Shown one piece after another: positions 7,820 to 15,192 of a stretch of DNA of 40,908 bases. A model generated the notes under the pieces. That model saw only the letters and a list, made by a program, of their open reading frames with translations. It was not told the origin of the DNA and ran no database searches. Numbering within the stretch: position 1 is the first letter of the stretch; every line of letters begins with the position of its first letter. A program made the position numbers and the translations under genes. The stretch spans positions 1 through 40,908 of the forward strand of contig JADZAA010000041.1 in NCBI GenBank assembly GCA_020852855.1, read 5' to 3'. The DNA is from Bacteroidota bacterium (GTDB taxonomy: Bacteria > Bacteroidota > Ignavibacteria > Kapaibacteriales > UBA961).

Positions 7820-9673
7820 TCAGCCGCCTAAAAAAAGCGTAATATGATAAGCGGCGAACGATGCCGAATATGCAAGAACAAAAGTATAGACAAAAGCAAA
7901 GGCCGGCCATTTCCACGAGTTCGTTTCGCGCCGCAGAACGGCTATTGTGGATATGCATTGCAAGGCGAATACATAGAATGCCAACACGGCCAAAGCTGAT
8001 GCAAGAGAAATATTTGCCCCGAGAGCCTCGCGCAACGTAACATCATTTTCGCTAACGTCTGCGGCGTATAATTGTCCCATTACAGCCACAAATACCTCAC
8101 GTGCGGCAAAACTTCCGATAACGCCAACAGTCATTTTCCAATCAAATCCAATAGGTGCAAAAGCCGGTTGCAAGGTATGCCCTATGCGTCCGGCAAACGA
8201 ATATTCGAGTTGCGTCTGTGCAGCTTGAAGCGGTTGCATCTCGGCGGGGATATTCGCTCGCGGAAATTCTGCGAGAACCCAAAGAATTACGGACAGAGTG
8301 AGAATAATAGTTCCGGCATTAATTAGAAATTCGCGAGAGCGTCCCCACGCACTAACGGCTATATTTTTCAGGGAGGGCTTGCGATAGGGCGGAAATTCTA
8401 TAAGAAACGGCGTTTGCGCACCGCGAAACATTGTTTTTTTCAGAAGTAATGCTATTAACAGGCCGACAAGCGTTGCTGCAATGTATAATCCGGCCAATAC
8501 CATTGCCTGAAGCGAAAAAAAGCCGCCTATGTAAATTGGGGCAATAAAAGCAGAAATCAACAAGGCATATACCGGTAAACGTGCCGAACAAGTCATTAGA
8601 GGCGCGATAAGCATCGTAATCATTCTGTCTTTTTCCGAAGGGATAATCCGTGCCGACATAATACCCGGAATTGCACAGGCAAATGAGCCCAAAAGCGGAA
8701 TGAATGAGCGACCTTGCAGTCCGAAAAGCCCCATTGCTCTATCTACAAGGAAAGCGGCACGGGCAAGATAACCGCAATCTTCAAGAATCACGATAAAGAC
8801 ATTAAGAATAAGTATTTGCGGTAAGAATACCAATACAGAACCTACGCCGGCCACAATGCCTTTTGCCAGAAAACTGCGTGCTATCCCGTCGGGAACTACT
8901 GTATTTATACCGTCTTGCGCCAATGAAAACATAGAGTCTATACCGTCCATAAGCGGCGTAGCCCATGTAAAAATTGACTGAAAAAATAAGGCCATGACTG
9001 CAAGAAAAACAGTCGGCCCTGCGATTGGATGCAGGAAAATTTTATCCAAAAACTCTGTACGACGGTCGCGAACGGGCGATGCAACCACATTTGCGGCTAT
9101 ATTGCGCACCGAAGTGTATCGAGCAGGAATATCGGCTTCCGGCTCTGCAAGTTTATTCGGTACGGCAAATTCTTTAATATCGGTAAGTTTTAACCGGACA
9201 TCTTCTATACCGGAGCCTTTATTGCCTACAACCGGAATTACGGGTACGCCCAGTATATGCTCTAATTCGATGTCGTCGAGTGTAGAGCCGCACGCCTTAA
9301 TTTCGTCTATCATCGTAACAACAACTATGGAGGGCAAGCCAAGTTCGGCAAAATATGAAAAAAGAAACAGGCCTTTCTCAATATTTGTTCCGTCTATTAT
9401 GAACGCTATACCGTCCGGCCGAGGAATCGTCTGTTCCATGCCGGAAAGAACGCCTACGGTTAATTGTTCGTCGGGAGATTTTGGGGCAAAACTATAAATT
9501 CCGGGCAAATCTATTGCTTCGGTGTTTGTACCGGTTACGCGCCCTACGGCCGGGGCTACCGTAACGCCGGGGAAGTTGCCGACTTTTTGCCGAAGGCCGG
9601 TAAGTGTATTGAAAATCGTAGTCTTGCCGCAATTTGGAGTACCGACGAAAGCAATGCGAGTAGCGTGTGGCAC
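7820..9673 (-). CDS. feoB: Ferrous iron transport protein B
   Basis: FeoB is the inner-membrane Fe(II) transporter with an N-terminal G protein. At 617 aa it is at the short end for the family. The G domain shows G1 GTPNCGKT (residues 11-18), the switch-I Thr in NFPGVT and G3 DLPG (55-58). At the G4 position the usual N-x-x-D reads T-M-I-D (120-123). The membrane part has the two Gate signatures, LGSFACAIPGIMSAR with its conserved Cys and CSARLPVYALLI, and a final GVIGSFAAREVFV segment. About nine to ten membrane helices are seen. It is transcribed 19 bp after feoA from the promoter at 9952-9982. Because of the G4 change the nucleotide specificity of this copy is of interest. No feoC is present. 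Confidence 0.95.
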   Translation of the reverse strand: MPHATRIAFVGTPNCGKTTIFNTLTGLRQKVGNFPGVTVAPAVGRVTGTNTEAIDLPGIYSFAPKSPDEQLTVGVLSGMEQTIPRPDGIAFIIDGTNIEKGLFLFSYFAELGLPSIVVVTMIDEIKACGSTLDDIELEHILGVPVIPVVGNKGSGIEDVRLKLTDIKEFAVPNKLAEPEADIPARYTSVRNIAANVVASPVRDRRTEFLDKIFLHPIAGPTVFLAVMALFFQSIFTWATPLMDGIDSMFSLAQDGINTVVPDGIARSFLAKGIVAGVGSVLVFLPQILILNVFIVILEDCGYLARAAFLVDRAMGLFGLQGRSFIPLLGSFACAIPGIMSARIIPSEKDRMITMLIAPLMTCSARLPVYALLISAFIAPIYIGGFFSLQAMVLAGLYIAATLVGLLIALLLKKTMFRGAQTPFLIEFPPYRKPSLKNIAVSAWGRSREFLINAGTIILTLSVILWVLAEFPRANIPAEMQPLQAAQTQLEYSFAGRIGHTLQPAFAPIGFDWKMTVGVIGSFAAREVFVAVMGQLYAADVSENDVTLREALGANISLASALAVLAFYVFALQCISTIAVLRRETNSWKWPAFAFVYTFVLAYSASFAAYHITLFLGG

Positions 9674-9692
9674 GGCGATATATTAACGGTGA

Positions 9693-9917
9693 TTAAACGG
9701 GGAGAATGTAGATGCCGTCGCCCTCGGCGGGGCGTAATGCCAATCGCAAATGTCCGTATGCAATTTCTATAGGCCCGCTGAACGGCGCACGGCGGACGAG
9801 AGTAATCCGAGTCCCGGGCGTAAGCCCCAGCTCCATAAGACGCTCGGAAAAAACAGTATTGGAGCGATAACGTTCTATGAGTGCGTTCTTGCCTACGGCA
9901 AGTTCGTTAATATTCAT
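9693..9917 (-). CDS. feoA: Ferrous iron transport protein A (SH3-like)
   Basis: This 74-aa cytosolic protein has the FeoA SH3-like pattern: L-x-x-G near residue 7, R-L-M-E-L-G-L-T-P-G-T at 26-36, then strands ending in G-H-L-R-L-A-L-R. FeoA is thought to interact with FeoB and affect its activity. It is the first gene of the feoAB operon; the ATG at 9917 lies about 28 nt after the predicted transcription start. No Fur box was recognised in the 139 bp upstream. Confidence 0.95.
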   Translation of the reverse strand: MNINELAVGKNALIERYRSNTVFSERLMELGLTPGTRITLVRRAPFSGPIEIAYGHLRLALRPAEGDGIYILPV

Positions 9918-9951
9918 TGAAATTTACGAGGGTTTCTATTCTTATTTATAC

Positions 9952-9982
9952 CAAATCTACATAAAAATAAATATACCGCCAA
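9952..9982 (-). promoter_or_regulatory. Bacteroidota-type promoter of feoAB
   Basis: On the minus strand the -33 box TTG (9980-9982) and the -7 box TAGATTTG (9952-9959) are separated by 20 nt, fitting TTG-N17-23-TAnnTTTG, the consensus of the Bacteroidota primary sigma factor. Transcription would start near 9945, giving a short leader before feoA. Confidence 0.72.
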
Positions 9983-10056
9983 AATAATGGGTTATTTAAG
10001 CGGCATGGCGGCTGATTAAAAAGAAAATTGAAAGAGTAAAACCTAACGGCGGGCTG

Positions 10057-10130
10057 CGGCCTCGAGAGGACTCGAACCTCCGACACCAAGTTTAGGAAAC
10101 TTGTGTTCTATCCTGCTGAACTACGAGGCC
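10057..10130 (-). tRNA. tRNA-Arg (anticodon CCU)
   Basis: A full cloverleaf folds on the minus strand. The acceptor stem GGCCTCG/CGAGGCC is perfect. The D arm is GTTC...GAAC. The anticodon stem is CAAGT/ACTTG around the loop TTCCTAA, so the anticodon is CCT (plus-strand 10094-10096), which reads AGG. The T arm is GGAGG-TTCGAGT-CCTCT. The discriminator base is G. The 3' CCA is not encoded, so it must be added by CCA transferase. Confidence 0.97.
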
Positions 10131-10191
10131 GTTGCCGAAAAATACAGTAATGATTTGCAGTAATATATTGCAGTTAAGGTGCTTAGGATTT

Positions 10192-10650
10192 TCAGTTAAT
10201 AGTTTCGTTGCCTTCGAGCATCAGTCTAAAGCCTGCGCCGCGTGTATGTTCTACATTAAACATAAGTGTTGCAACCATATTTTTCAGGTCTTTTGCCCCT
10301 ACTTTTCTCATACCGCTTAGAAGAGTACGCTCAATAATTTCTTCTATATGCTGATTGCCGATTATGCCGAGTTCCTGCATTTGCATCAGCTCGCCTAATG
10401 CTTGGCGGCTGAAAAGCTCGCGTTCGGCTTCGTGGAACACTCGGAACGATGCGGGCGTTGCACATTCGTGCAGTGGAAGCAACTCTTTTGTAAACTCGAC
10501 TTTGTCCACCAGCCAGCTGAATGCGGCCGATATTTCGGCACTAGTATAGCCGCGGCGTTGCAATTCATTCAAATCAATGGCATTTATTGAATTGCGCTTA
10601 CGAAATTCCGCAATGACCAGCATTATGATTTCTATAATTCGTTCATACAT
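10192..10650 (-). CDS. smg: Smg/DUF494 family protein
   Basis: The 152-aa acidic cytosolic protein matches the Smg/DUF494 layout: an N-terminal M-Y-E-R-I-I-E-I-I helix and a G-Y-x-x-x-E-I-x-x-A-x-x-W-L motif at about 34-47. A middle segment FRVFHEAERELFSRQALGEL follows, and a C-terminal DLKNMVATLMFNV that aligns with the DLKWVILMVLFN of E. coli Smg. The molecular function of this family is not established; in proteobacteria the gene lies near dprA/topA. Here it follows ybeY by 12 bp in the same direction and so is probably co-transcribed with it. Confidence 0.82.
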   Translation of the reverse strand: MYERIIEIIMLVIAEFRKRNSINAIDLNELQRRGYTSAEISAAFSWLVDKVEFTKELLPLHECATPASFRVFHEAERELFSRQALGELMQMQELGIIGNQHIEEIIERTLLSGMRKVGAKDLKNMVATLMFNVEHTRGAGFRLMLEGNETIN

Positions 10651-10662
10651 AACCGCATCGCC

Positions 10663-11085
10663 TTAAATTTGTGGCTGAACGTTAATATAGCGCGTTTCGA
10701 GCAAACTCATCTGTACCCGTTTTTCGGGTGTATCATCGTCGTATCCGGCAAGGTGCAAAACGCCATGCACCGTCAGTCGCATCAATTCGTCCGTTAGCGT
10801 AACACCGTAATCTTTTGCCTGCCGCACCGCTACGCCCGCGCCTATGTATATCTCGCCTTCGATAGGTGCGGACTCAAGCGCAAACGTTATTACATCGGTC
10901 GGATAATCATGCGATAAATAACGCTCGTTAAGTTCATGTATCTCTGTGTCGTTCAATATAATTACTCTGATTGTTGCGTCGGTTGCCAACTCTGCGGCAG
11001 ATGCCCGCAACATAGCTTCTGTAATGCGTTTGCGCGGAATGCGCAATAAATAAGACTCGTTGTAAATATAGATTTGAGTAGGCAC
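10663..11085 (-). CDS. ybeY: Endoribonuclease YbeY (rRNA maturation)
   Basis: YbeY is a metal-dependent RNase involved in 16S rRNA 3' maturation and ribosome quality control. The 140-aa protein has the family's N-x-x-Y-L-x-H-D-Y-P-T-D-V-I-T-F-A near residue 53 and G-E-I-Y-I-G. The zinc motif reads HGVLHLAGYDDD: the first two His are present, while the third, normally in GYDH, is an Asp. I recall Bacteroidota YbeY proteins having GY-x-D at this site, so this is a lineage feature rather than a broken gene. It is 12 bp upstream of smg in the same direction and 47 bp after the unknown protein. Confidence 0.9.
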   Translation of the reverse strand: MPTQIYIYNESYLLRIPRKRITEAMLRASAAELATDATIRVIILNDTEIHELNERYLSHDYPTDVITFALESAPIEGEIYIGAGVAVRQAKDYGVTLTDELMRLTVHGVLHLAGYDDDTPEKRVQMSLLETRYINVQPQI

Positions 11086-11132
11086 TTATTGCAAAGGACG
11101 TAACGGTTGGAATTGTAGTTTAGGGATGTGTG

Positions 11133-11570
11133 TTACAGCACTGCCTCGGCCAACGATAACTGCATAGCAGACATAAGTATCGCGGGGTCAAGTTCCGTCA
11201 AATCCATAGAAAGCGTTTTGCGGCGAATCGGGGCAAACATAGAGCATACGCATTGTCGTCCCACGACCATTCCCGACAGAAAATCGCCCATCGCACTTAC
11301 GAATATTACTTCGTCCGGCTCGAAAAGCACGTAGCCGGAACAGCTGTGCAACTCAAAATAACCGTGTATAGTCTGCACCACTACTAACGAGCCTGTTCCG
11401 TTCGGCCCGAACGAAATGTTATTATGCAATGAAACAACTTGCGCTTGTCTGGTTTGCGGATTGGACAATTTCCACGTCCATGCGTTGCCGTCGTTGCCAG
11501 AAGCATTGCCAAGCACCGAAGAAATTTTTTCGATATCGGAGGCGGTAAATGTAAAATCCGTCATAGTCAT
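11133..11570 (-). CDS. Protein of unknown function
   Basis: I do not recognise this cytosolic protein of about 145 aa. It has an N-terminal helix-like stretch (F-T-A-S-D-I-E-K-I), then alternating hydrophobic strands (V-V-S-L-H-N-N-I-S-F, G-S-L-V-V-V-Q-T-I-H-G-Y-F-E-L, G-Y-V-L-F-E-P-D-E-V-I-F-V-S-A-M). It ends in an amphipathic helix rich in Ala, Leu and Met. The layout suggests a small mixed alpha/beta sensor or adaptor fold; no signal peptide or membrane helix is seen. ATG 11570 or 11564 is preferred over the longer start at 11606, but without a clear ribosome binding site. It lies between the RsbW-like ATPase (204 bp upstream) and ybeY in the same direction, which hints at a regulatory link. 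Confidence 0.6.
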   Translation of the reverse strand: MTMTDFTFTASDIEKISSVLGNASGNDGNAWTWKLSNPQTRQAQVVSLHNNISFGPNGTGSLVVVQTIHGYFELHSCSGYVLFEPDEVIFVSAMGDFLSGMVVGRQCVCSMFAPIRRKTLSMDLTELDPAILMSAMQLSLAEAVL

Positions 11571-11773
11571 TCGGAAGCGTTTCGCGTAAAATGATATATC
11601 TTGCAAAATACCGTTTATATTTCTATTTCGCCGATATTTTCAGCTGTATCGGGCAAAAATACGATAACGCGGCAATTCCGGGAAGATTTTTTTGCCATAC
11701 GTTAAATCAAAGCCTATTACCGTTCGGGTTTATCCGGGCAACCGTGTAGTATTATAATCGCGATTATTTTTCA

Positions 11774-12208
11774 TTAAAAACGCATAACCACGCCGGAACG
11801 GCCCGGTGCCGCAAAAAACTCTATACTTTTGGCTAATGCACGCATCAGAAAAACACCGCGCCCGCCTTCGCGCAATATATTTTCGGGAGCAGTCGGGTCG
11901 GCTATTTCTTCGGGCGTAAAACCGTCGCCCTCGTCCGTTACGCTGATTGTTACGCCGGTCATAGAAAAAAACACGGATAACTCTATCATTTTATTCGGAT
12001 TACAACCGTTGCCATGAATAATGGCATTGTTTACGGCTTCGGTAGAAGCTATCATAATATTGTAAAACAGAACTTCGTCCAGCTCTTTGGATTCGGGCAG
12101 ACTGTTGAAGAACGGCTCGACACGCAGAATATTATTGCGCTCGCTTGGCATGCGCAAAATATAAGCACCTTCGGTCGAAGCGTCTTGGGCAAATAACGCT
12201 TGTGCCAT
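11774..12208 (-). CDS. RsbW/SpoIIAB-like ATP-binding anti-sigma factor
   Basis: This is a stand-alone GHKL ATPase domain of 144 aa. The N box reads EAVNNAIIHGN (about residue 57), the G1 box DEGDGF (about 97), and the G2 box GGRGVFLM (about 120). This HATPase_c_2 arrangement is that of RsbW/SpoIIAB serine kinases, which bind a sigma factor or phosphorylate an anti-sigma antagonist (STAS) protein. No sigma factor or STAS gene is adjacent, so the partner is unknown. ATG 12208 sits 14 bp after the barrel-protein stop. The longer start at 12244 would overlap that gene and add twelve residues unlike the family. Confidence 0.82.
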   Translation of the reverse strand: MAQALFAQDASTEGAYILRMPSERNNILRVEPFFNSLPESKELDEVLFYNIMIASTEAVNNAIIHGNGCNPNKMIELSVFFSMTGVTISVTDEGDGFTPEEIADPTAPENILREGGRGVFLMRALAKSIEFFAAPGRSGVVMRF

Positions 12209-12221
12209 ATATTGCAACTGA

Positions 12222-14198
12222 TTACAATGGTGCGCGCAGCACAAAAAAAAGGTTGGGCAGATTTCTCAACAGAACTTTATTAACAAACTGCCATTCGTAC
12301 CAGCCGTTTAGCGATAGCCGCGAGCCGCCTTTAAAGCTAATGTCTATTATTGTTTCGGGTCCATAAAATTGTTGCACCGCAGAGCCGTATGGGGCAGAAA
12401 AGGTGCCGACTACGGTTGCTTGTTGCGAAAGTGCGTAGTATCGCATACCCAAGCCGAGAGATATATTTGGCGACGGACGCGTAAAAATAAGAATTTTCGC
12501 GAATTGTTCGTAATTGACGTTCAGCGGCGTTTCGCTGAAATTTGCCCAATCAAGCTGCCCCGTCAAGAAATATCGTGCAAATATACGCGCCTCGGCGTGT
12601 ATATCGTTACCAAGATATGCAATTGCAGAATCGCGAAGGCTCATTTGCCTAAAACTGAAACTTCGCGATCCGCCTACGCTTTCAAAATCATAGACGGTGT
12701 AATTTGCAAGAAGCTCGAACTGAGGGCGAGTTTCAAATATTTGTGTAATTAATTCAGTTTTGGTGAAAAATTTAAGTATCTGATTCTGATTGTTTAATGC
12801 ACTTCGCTTAGAGTTAATGAAAACCGTGTGAAGAGTTTGGGCAGATATTCCTGCGCCGGCGGTGAGAGTGTTAGCGAAGCGACGATTTAATTCAAGAGAA
12901 AAGTTTAGCAGTAATTCGTCGCGGTCGTCATAGTTGAGTTCGCTCGGCGTATCGTATCGAAATATTGCGGCTGCGGCGGCAAAGCGTAATTCGTCGTATT
13001 GTGAAACTTTCCACTTTGCTTGTCCGAACAAACGTGTGCGTACAGATGAGTTATCTCTTTGAAATTCGGATTGCTTGAGCGATGTTTCATCGGCGGCCGA
13101 AATGTCGAATACGGGAATGACGGCATTGGCTTCGTCGCGTATGGCAAACGCCGCCCCGCTGTAAATTTGCAATGCAGGCAGTACAAGCCTGATAGCGGCG
13201 GAAGCGTTGAGGCTGAACTCCGACACGCCGCGCTTTACGGCAGTCAGCGGCATTCCCGCAACAGGAGAAAAAAAACTACGGTCAATGGTTGCGCCCGAAA
13301 GTTGGATTTGTGCTTCCGCAAATAGAACGTCACCTATCGTCGGTTGCAAAATATCGCCGGTTATTTCCGTGCGAGTTTCGTCTCGGCTTTCCACGCCGAG
13401 TGCGCCTGCCGCTACGGGCAAAAAATAATTACGCCCCAACCGACGATAACGTGCCGAAAAATGTGCCGTGCCGCCGTTATCGGATATGCGCTCGGCCGCG
13501 GCCGAAAAATCAAGGTCAGAATTAGCCCGGCCGTCGTCGAGATTTGTATAAGCCGAATGGAATTGGAAATTGCCTGTAAATTCTCCTAATTCTGCCTGCC
13601 TGAAATCGGCGTTCACCTCGAAAATGCCGCCGGTTGCCGCTCTGCCGAGTTGCTCGGTCTTTTCAATTCCGGCAAATATATCGGCCGTTATATTTCTTGC
13701 TGGGTGCCATTTGGCGCCCAGCGAACCGGTTGCCTGCGATAAACTCGACAATCCTATGTCGCGACTGTCCTTTGAAAGCAACCAGAAGCCGCGCACGGCA
13801 AATCGGAACGAAGTGTCGCGGAAAGGTGCGGAATATTCGGCGGTAAGCCGCTCGTCGTCGCGAAAAGCCGCATTAGCCGAACGTATAGCCGTGCCGCGAT
13901 AATTCTGTTTCAAGGACAAAAGCCCGAAGGGAAGAGTAATTTCTGCATTGGCAAAGCCCGTAAAAATATAAGTATTGGCAATTTTTTCCGTACCTATGCG
14001 AATAGTGTGGGGCATTTCCGGGGAATCGGCAATCGTAACGGTGAACTGCCCGTATAACGGAAAAGTGTGCAATAGCGACAGAGCTGTTAAAATCACCCCG
14101 AAAATAAAAGCATTATTCGTTGCTTGCGCGGAAACGCAACGGAATATCGAGCGTTTGTCGCTTGTATTCGATAACTTTGTGTATAATTTCATCGGCAT
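12222..14198 (-). CDS. Outer-membrane beta-barrel protein of unknown function
   Basis: The protein of up to 658 aa has a signal-type segment (about 30-50) ending in F-P-L-Y-G-Q. The rest is a long run of alternating-residue strands with many aromatic ends (for example F-R-F-A-V-R-G-F-W, A-H-F-S-A-R-Y-R-R-L, A-R-I-F-A-R-Y-F-L-T-G-Q-L-D-W). This is typical of an outer-membrane barrel of about 20 or more strands. No plug domain or TonB box is recognised. The annotated start overlaps the FlbD-like gene by 86 bp in another frame. A start further in, at the GTG inside the hydrophobic stretch, would avoid this but would leave a very short signal without a basic N-terminus. The start is therefore uncertain. 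It is followed 13 bp later by the RsbW-like gene. Confidence 0.7.
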   Translation of the reverse strand: MPMKLYTKLSNTSDKRSIFRCVSAQATNNAFIFGVILTALSLLHTFPLYGQFTVTIADSPEMPHTIRIGTEKIANTYIFTGFANAEITLPFGLLSLKQNYRGTAIRSANAAFRDDERLTAEYSAPFRDTSFRFAVRGFWLLSKDSRDIGLSSLSQATGSLGAKWHPARNITADIFAGIEKTEQLGRAATGGIFEVNADFRQAELGEFTGNFQFHSAYTNLDDGRANSDLDFSAAAERISDNGGTAHFSARYRRLGRNYFLPVAAGALGVESRDETRTEITGDILQPTIGDVLFAEAQIQLSGATIDRSFFSPVAGMPLTAVKRGVSEFSLNASAAIRLVLPALQIYSGAAFAIRDEANAVIPVFDISAADETSLKQSEFQRDNSSVRTRLFGQAKWKVSQYDELRFAAAAAIFRYDTPSELNYDDRDELLLNFSLELNRRFANTLTAGAGISAQTLHTVFINSKRSALNNQNQILKFFTKTELITQIFETRPQFELLANYTVYDFESVGGSRSFSFRQMSLRDSAIAYLGNDIHAEARIFARYFLTGQLDWANFSETPLNVNYEQFAKILIFTRPSPNISLGLGMRYYALSQQATVVGTFSAPYGSAVQQFYGPETIIDISFKGGSRLSLNGWYEWQFVNKVLLRNLPNLFFVLRAPL

Positions 14199-14325
14199 TT
14201 TCGCGGACGACTACTTTGCGCCCGCTGCGAAGGGTAAGGGTAGAGTCGTGAAATGTTTCCACCGTTTCTATTTCTTCGGCATTCACCGTTAACGGTTCGC
14301 CGTTGATACGTGTCAGAGTTATCAT
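14113..14325 (-). CDS. FlbD-like small protein
   Basis: The 70-aa protein matches the FlbD family pattern along its length. It starts with M-I-T-L-T-R-I-N-G-E, has E-E-I-E-T-V-E at about 17-23, then L-R-S-G-R-K-V-V-V-R-E, and ends with D-E-I-I-H-K-V-I-E-Y-K-R. FlbD proteins are small cytosolic proteins usually encoded within flagellar clusters, and their function is not well defined. No flagellar gene is in this window. ATG 14325 gives the exact family start; the longer frame to 14349 does not. The 3' end overlaps the start of the barrel gene, which suggests translational coupling. The start codon abuts that of the divergent gene at 14324 (CATG). Confidence 0.8.
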   Translation of the reverse strand: MITLTRINGEPLTVNAEEIETVETFHDSTLTLRSGRKVVVRENADEIIHKVIEYKRQTLDIPLRFRASNE

Positions 14326-14989
14326 GGCGGATATAATGCTTAAATACATAAAATATCGTATCGCCGAAAAACGGCATCTATGCTTTTCTTACGGCACTAT
14401 TTGCAAAATTACGATTTCGATAAGATTTTCCTTGTTGTTTATCGCATTGCTTGTGCCTCATTTCGTTGTCTGCGCACAAATTTCCTCAAATTTTACAATA
14501 CTCGATTCGCTGACGCGCATTGCAGCCGAGCGTATATGTGCCGTTGCCGGAAATAATACAACCATAACCGTAAAAGAGCACAATGCGGCTTGGCTGTTGC
14601 GCACACGCCTTGCGGAATCTTGTACGAACTTCCGACTTTCTCAGTCCGATACAGCATCTTGCGTTGTCGGTTTTACGATGTTCGGCATACAATACGAGCG
14701 TTTGCCGGACGCTACCGACTCGTTGCGCCGCACTTGCAAAGTTGCCGTTGCCGGAACATATATTCGCACCGACGGCATTTCGGCTTCATTATCCTCCAAT
14801 ATGTATTCTTACCGAGATACAATAGGCGCGAGCGATGTAGCTACGGCAGAATTCGGCGGTTACGACTTTACACGTGCCGCAGTTCCGCCTGCGCCGAGCA
14901 GCCTTTTTTACGATATTATCGAGCCGTTCACCATAATTACAACTGCCGCTTTAACAGTTCTTCTGCTCTTTTCGGTGCGTTCGCAATGA
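14324..14989 (+). CDS. Secreted or membrane-anchored protein of unknown function
   Basis: I do not recognise this protein of about 221 aa. It has an N-terminal hydrophobic segment (S-L-L-F-I-A-L-L-V-P-H-F-V-V-C-A-Q) consistent with a cleaved signal. A middle domain with several Cys and Thr residues follows (ICAVAGNNTTITVKEHNAAWLL, then repeated Cys at about 110-150). A C-terminal membrane helix (F-T-I-I-T-T-A-A-L-T-V-L-L-L-F-S-V) ends in R-S-Q. This is a single-pass or tail-anchored envelope protein. The start is uncertain: ATG 14324 or 14336 leaves a long basic N-terminus before the hydrophobic part. It diverges from the FlbD-like gene and is followed by the palindromic intergenic region. 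Confidence 0.55.
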   Translation: MADIMLKYIKYRIAEKRHLCFSYGTICKITISIRFSLLFIALLVPHFVVCAQISSNFTILDSLTRIAAERICAVAGNNTTITVKEHNAAWLLRTRLAESCTNFRLSQSDTASCVVGFTMFGIQYERLPDATDSLRRTCKVAVAGTYIRTDGISASLSSNMYSYRDTIGASDVATAEFGGYDFTRAAVPPAPSSLFYDIIEPFTIITTAALTVLLLFSVRSQ

Positions 14990-14995
14990 GCAAAA

Positions 14996-15157
14996 CGTTG
15001 CTTATTTCTATCAAAAATTGATAAAATCCGTAAAAAGCAACGACTATTTTGCGGTATCGGCTTAAAATTACGTACTTATACGTATAGGAACAGAACGATG
15101 CGTTGCGTAATTTTAGCCTAAGTTTCCTTGTACCGCCATCATAATAGCTTAATTAAG
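14996..15157. other. Palindrome-rich intergenic region before the TPR-OmpA gene
   Basis: The stretch has several nested inverted repeats. CGTTGCTT (14996-15003) pairs with AAGCAACG (15035-15042), enclosing ATCAA-AAA-TTGAT. GGCTTAAAATTACG (15059-15072) pairs with CGTAATTTTAGCC (15106-15118) with one bulged base. GCGGTA (15051-15056) pairs with TACCGC (15131-15136) outside it. The palindromes TATACGTATA (15077-15086) and CTTAATTAAG (15148-15157) add to this. None is followed by a good T-run. It may be a structured leader, a small RNA, or a protein-binding site. Confidence 0.45.
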
Positions 15158-15192
15158 GCGGATTTTTGATACAACACCGATTTAATTACGCA

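Noticed and set aside
13570-13902. Plus-strand ORFs opposite the outer-membrane barrel gene
   Set aside because: They are shadows of the real minus-strand gene, with high Arg/Ser/Cys content and no domain.
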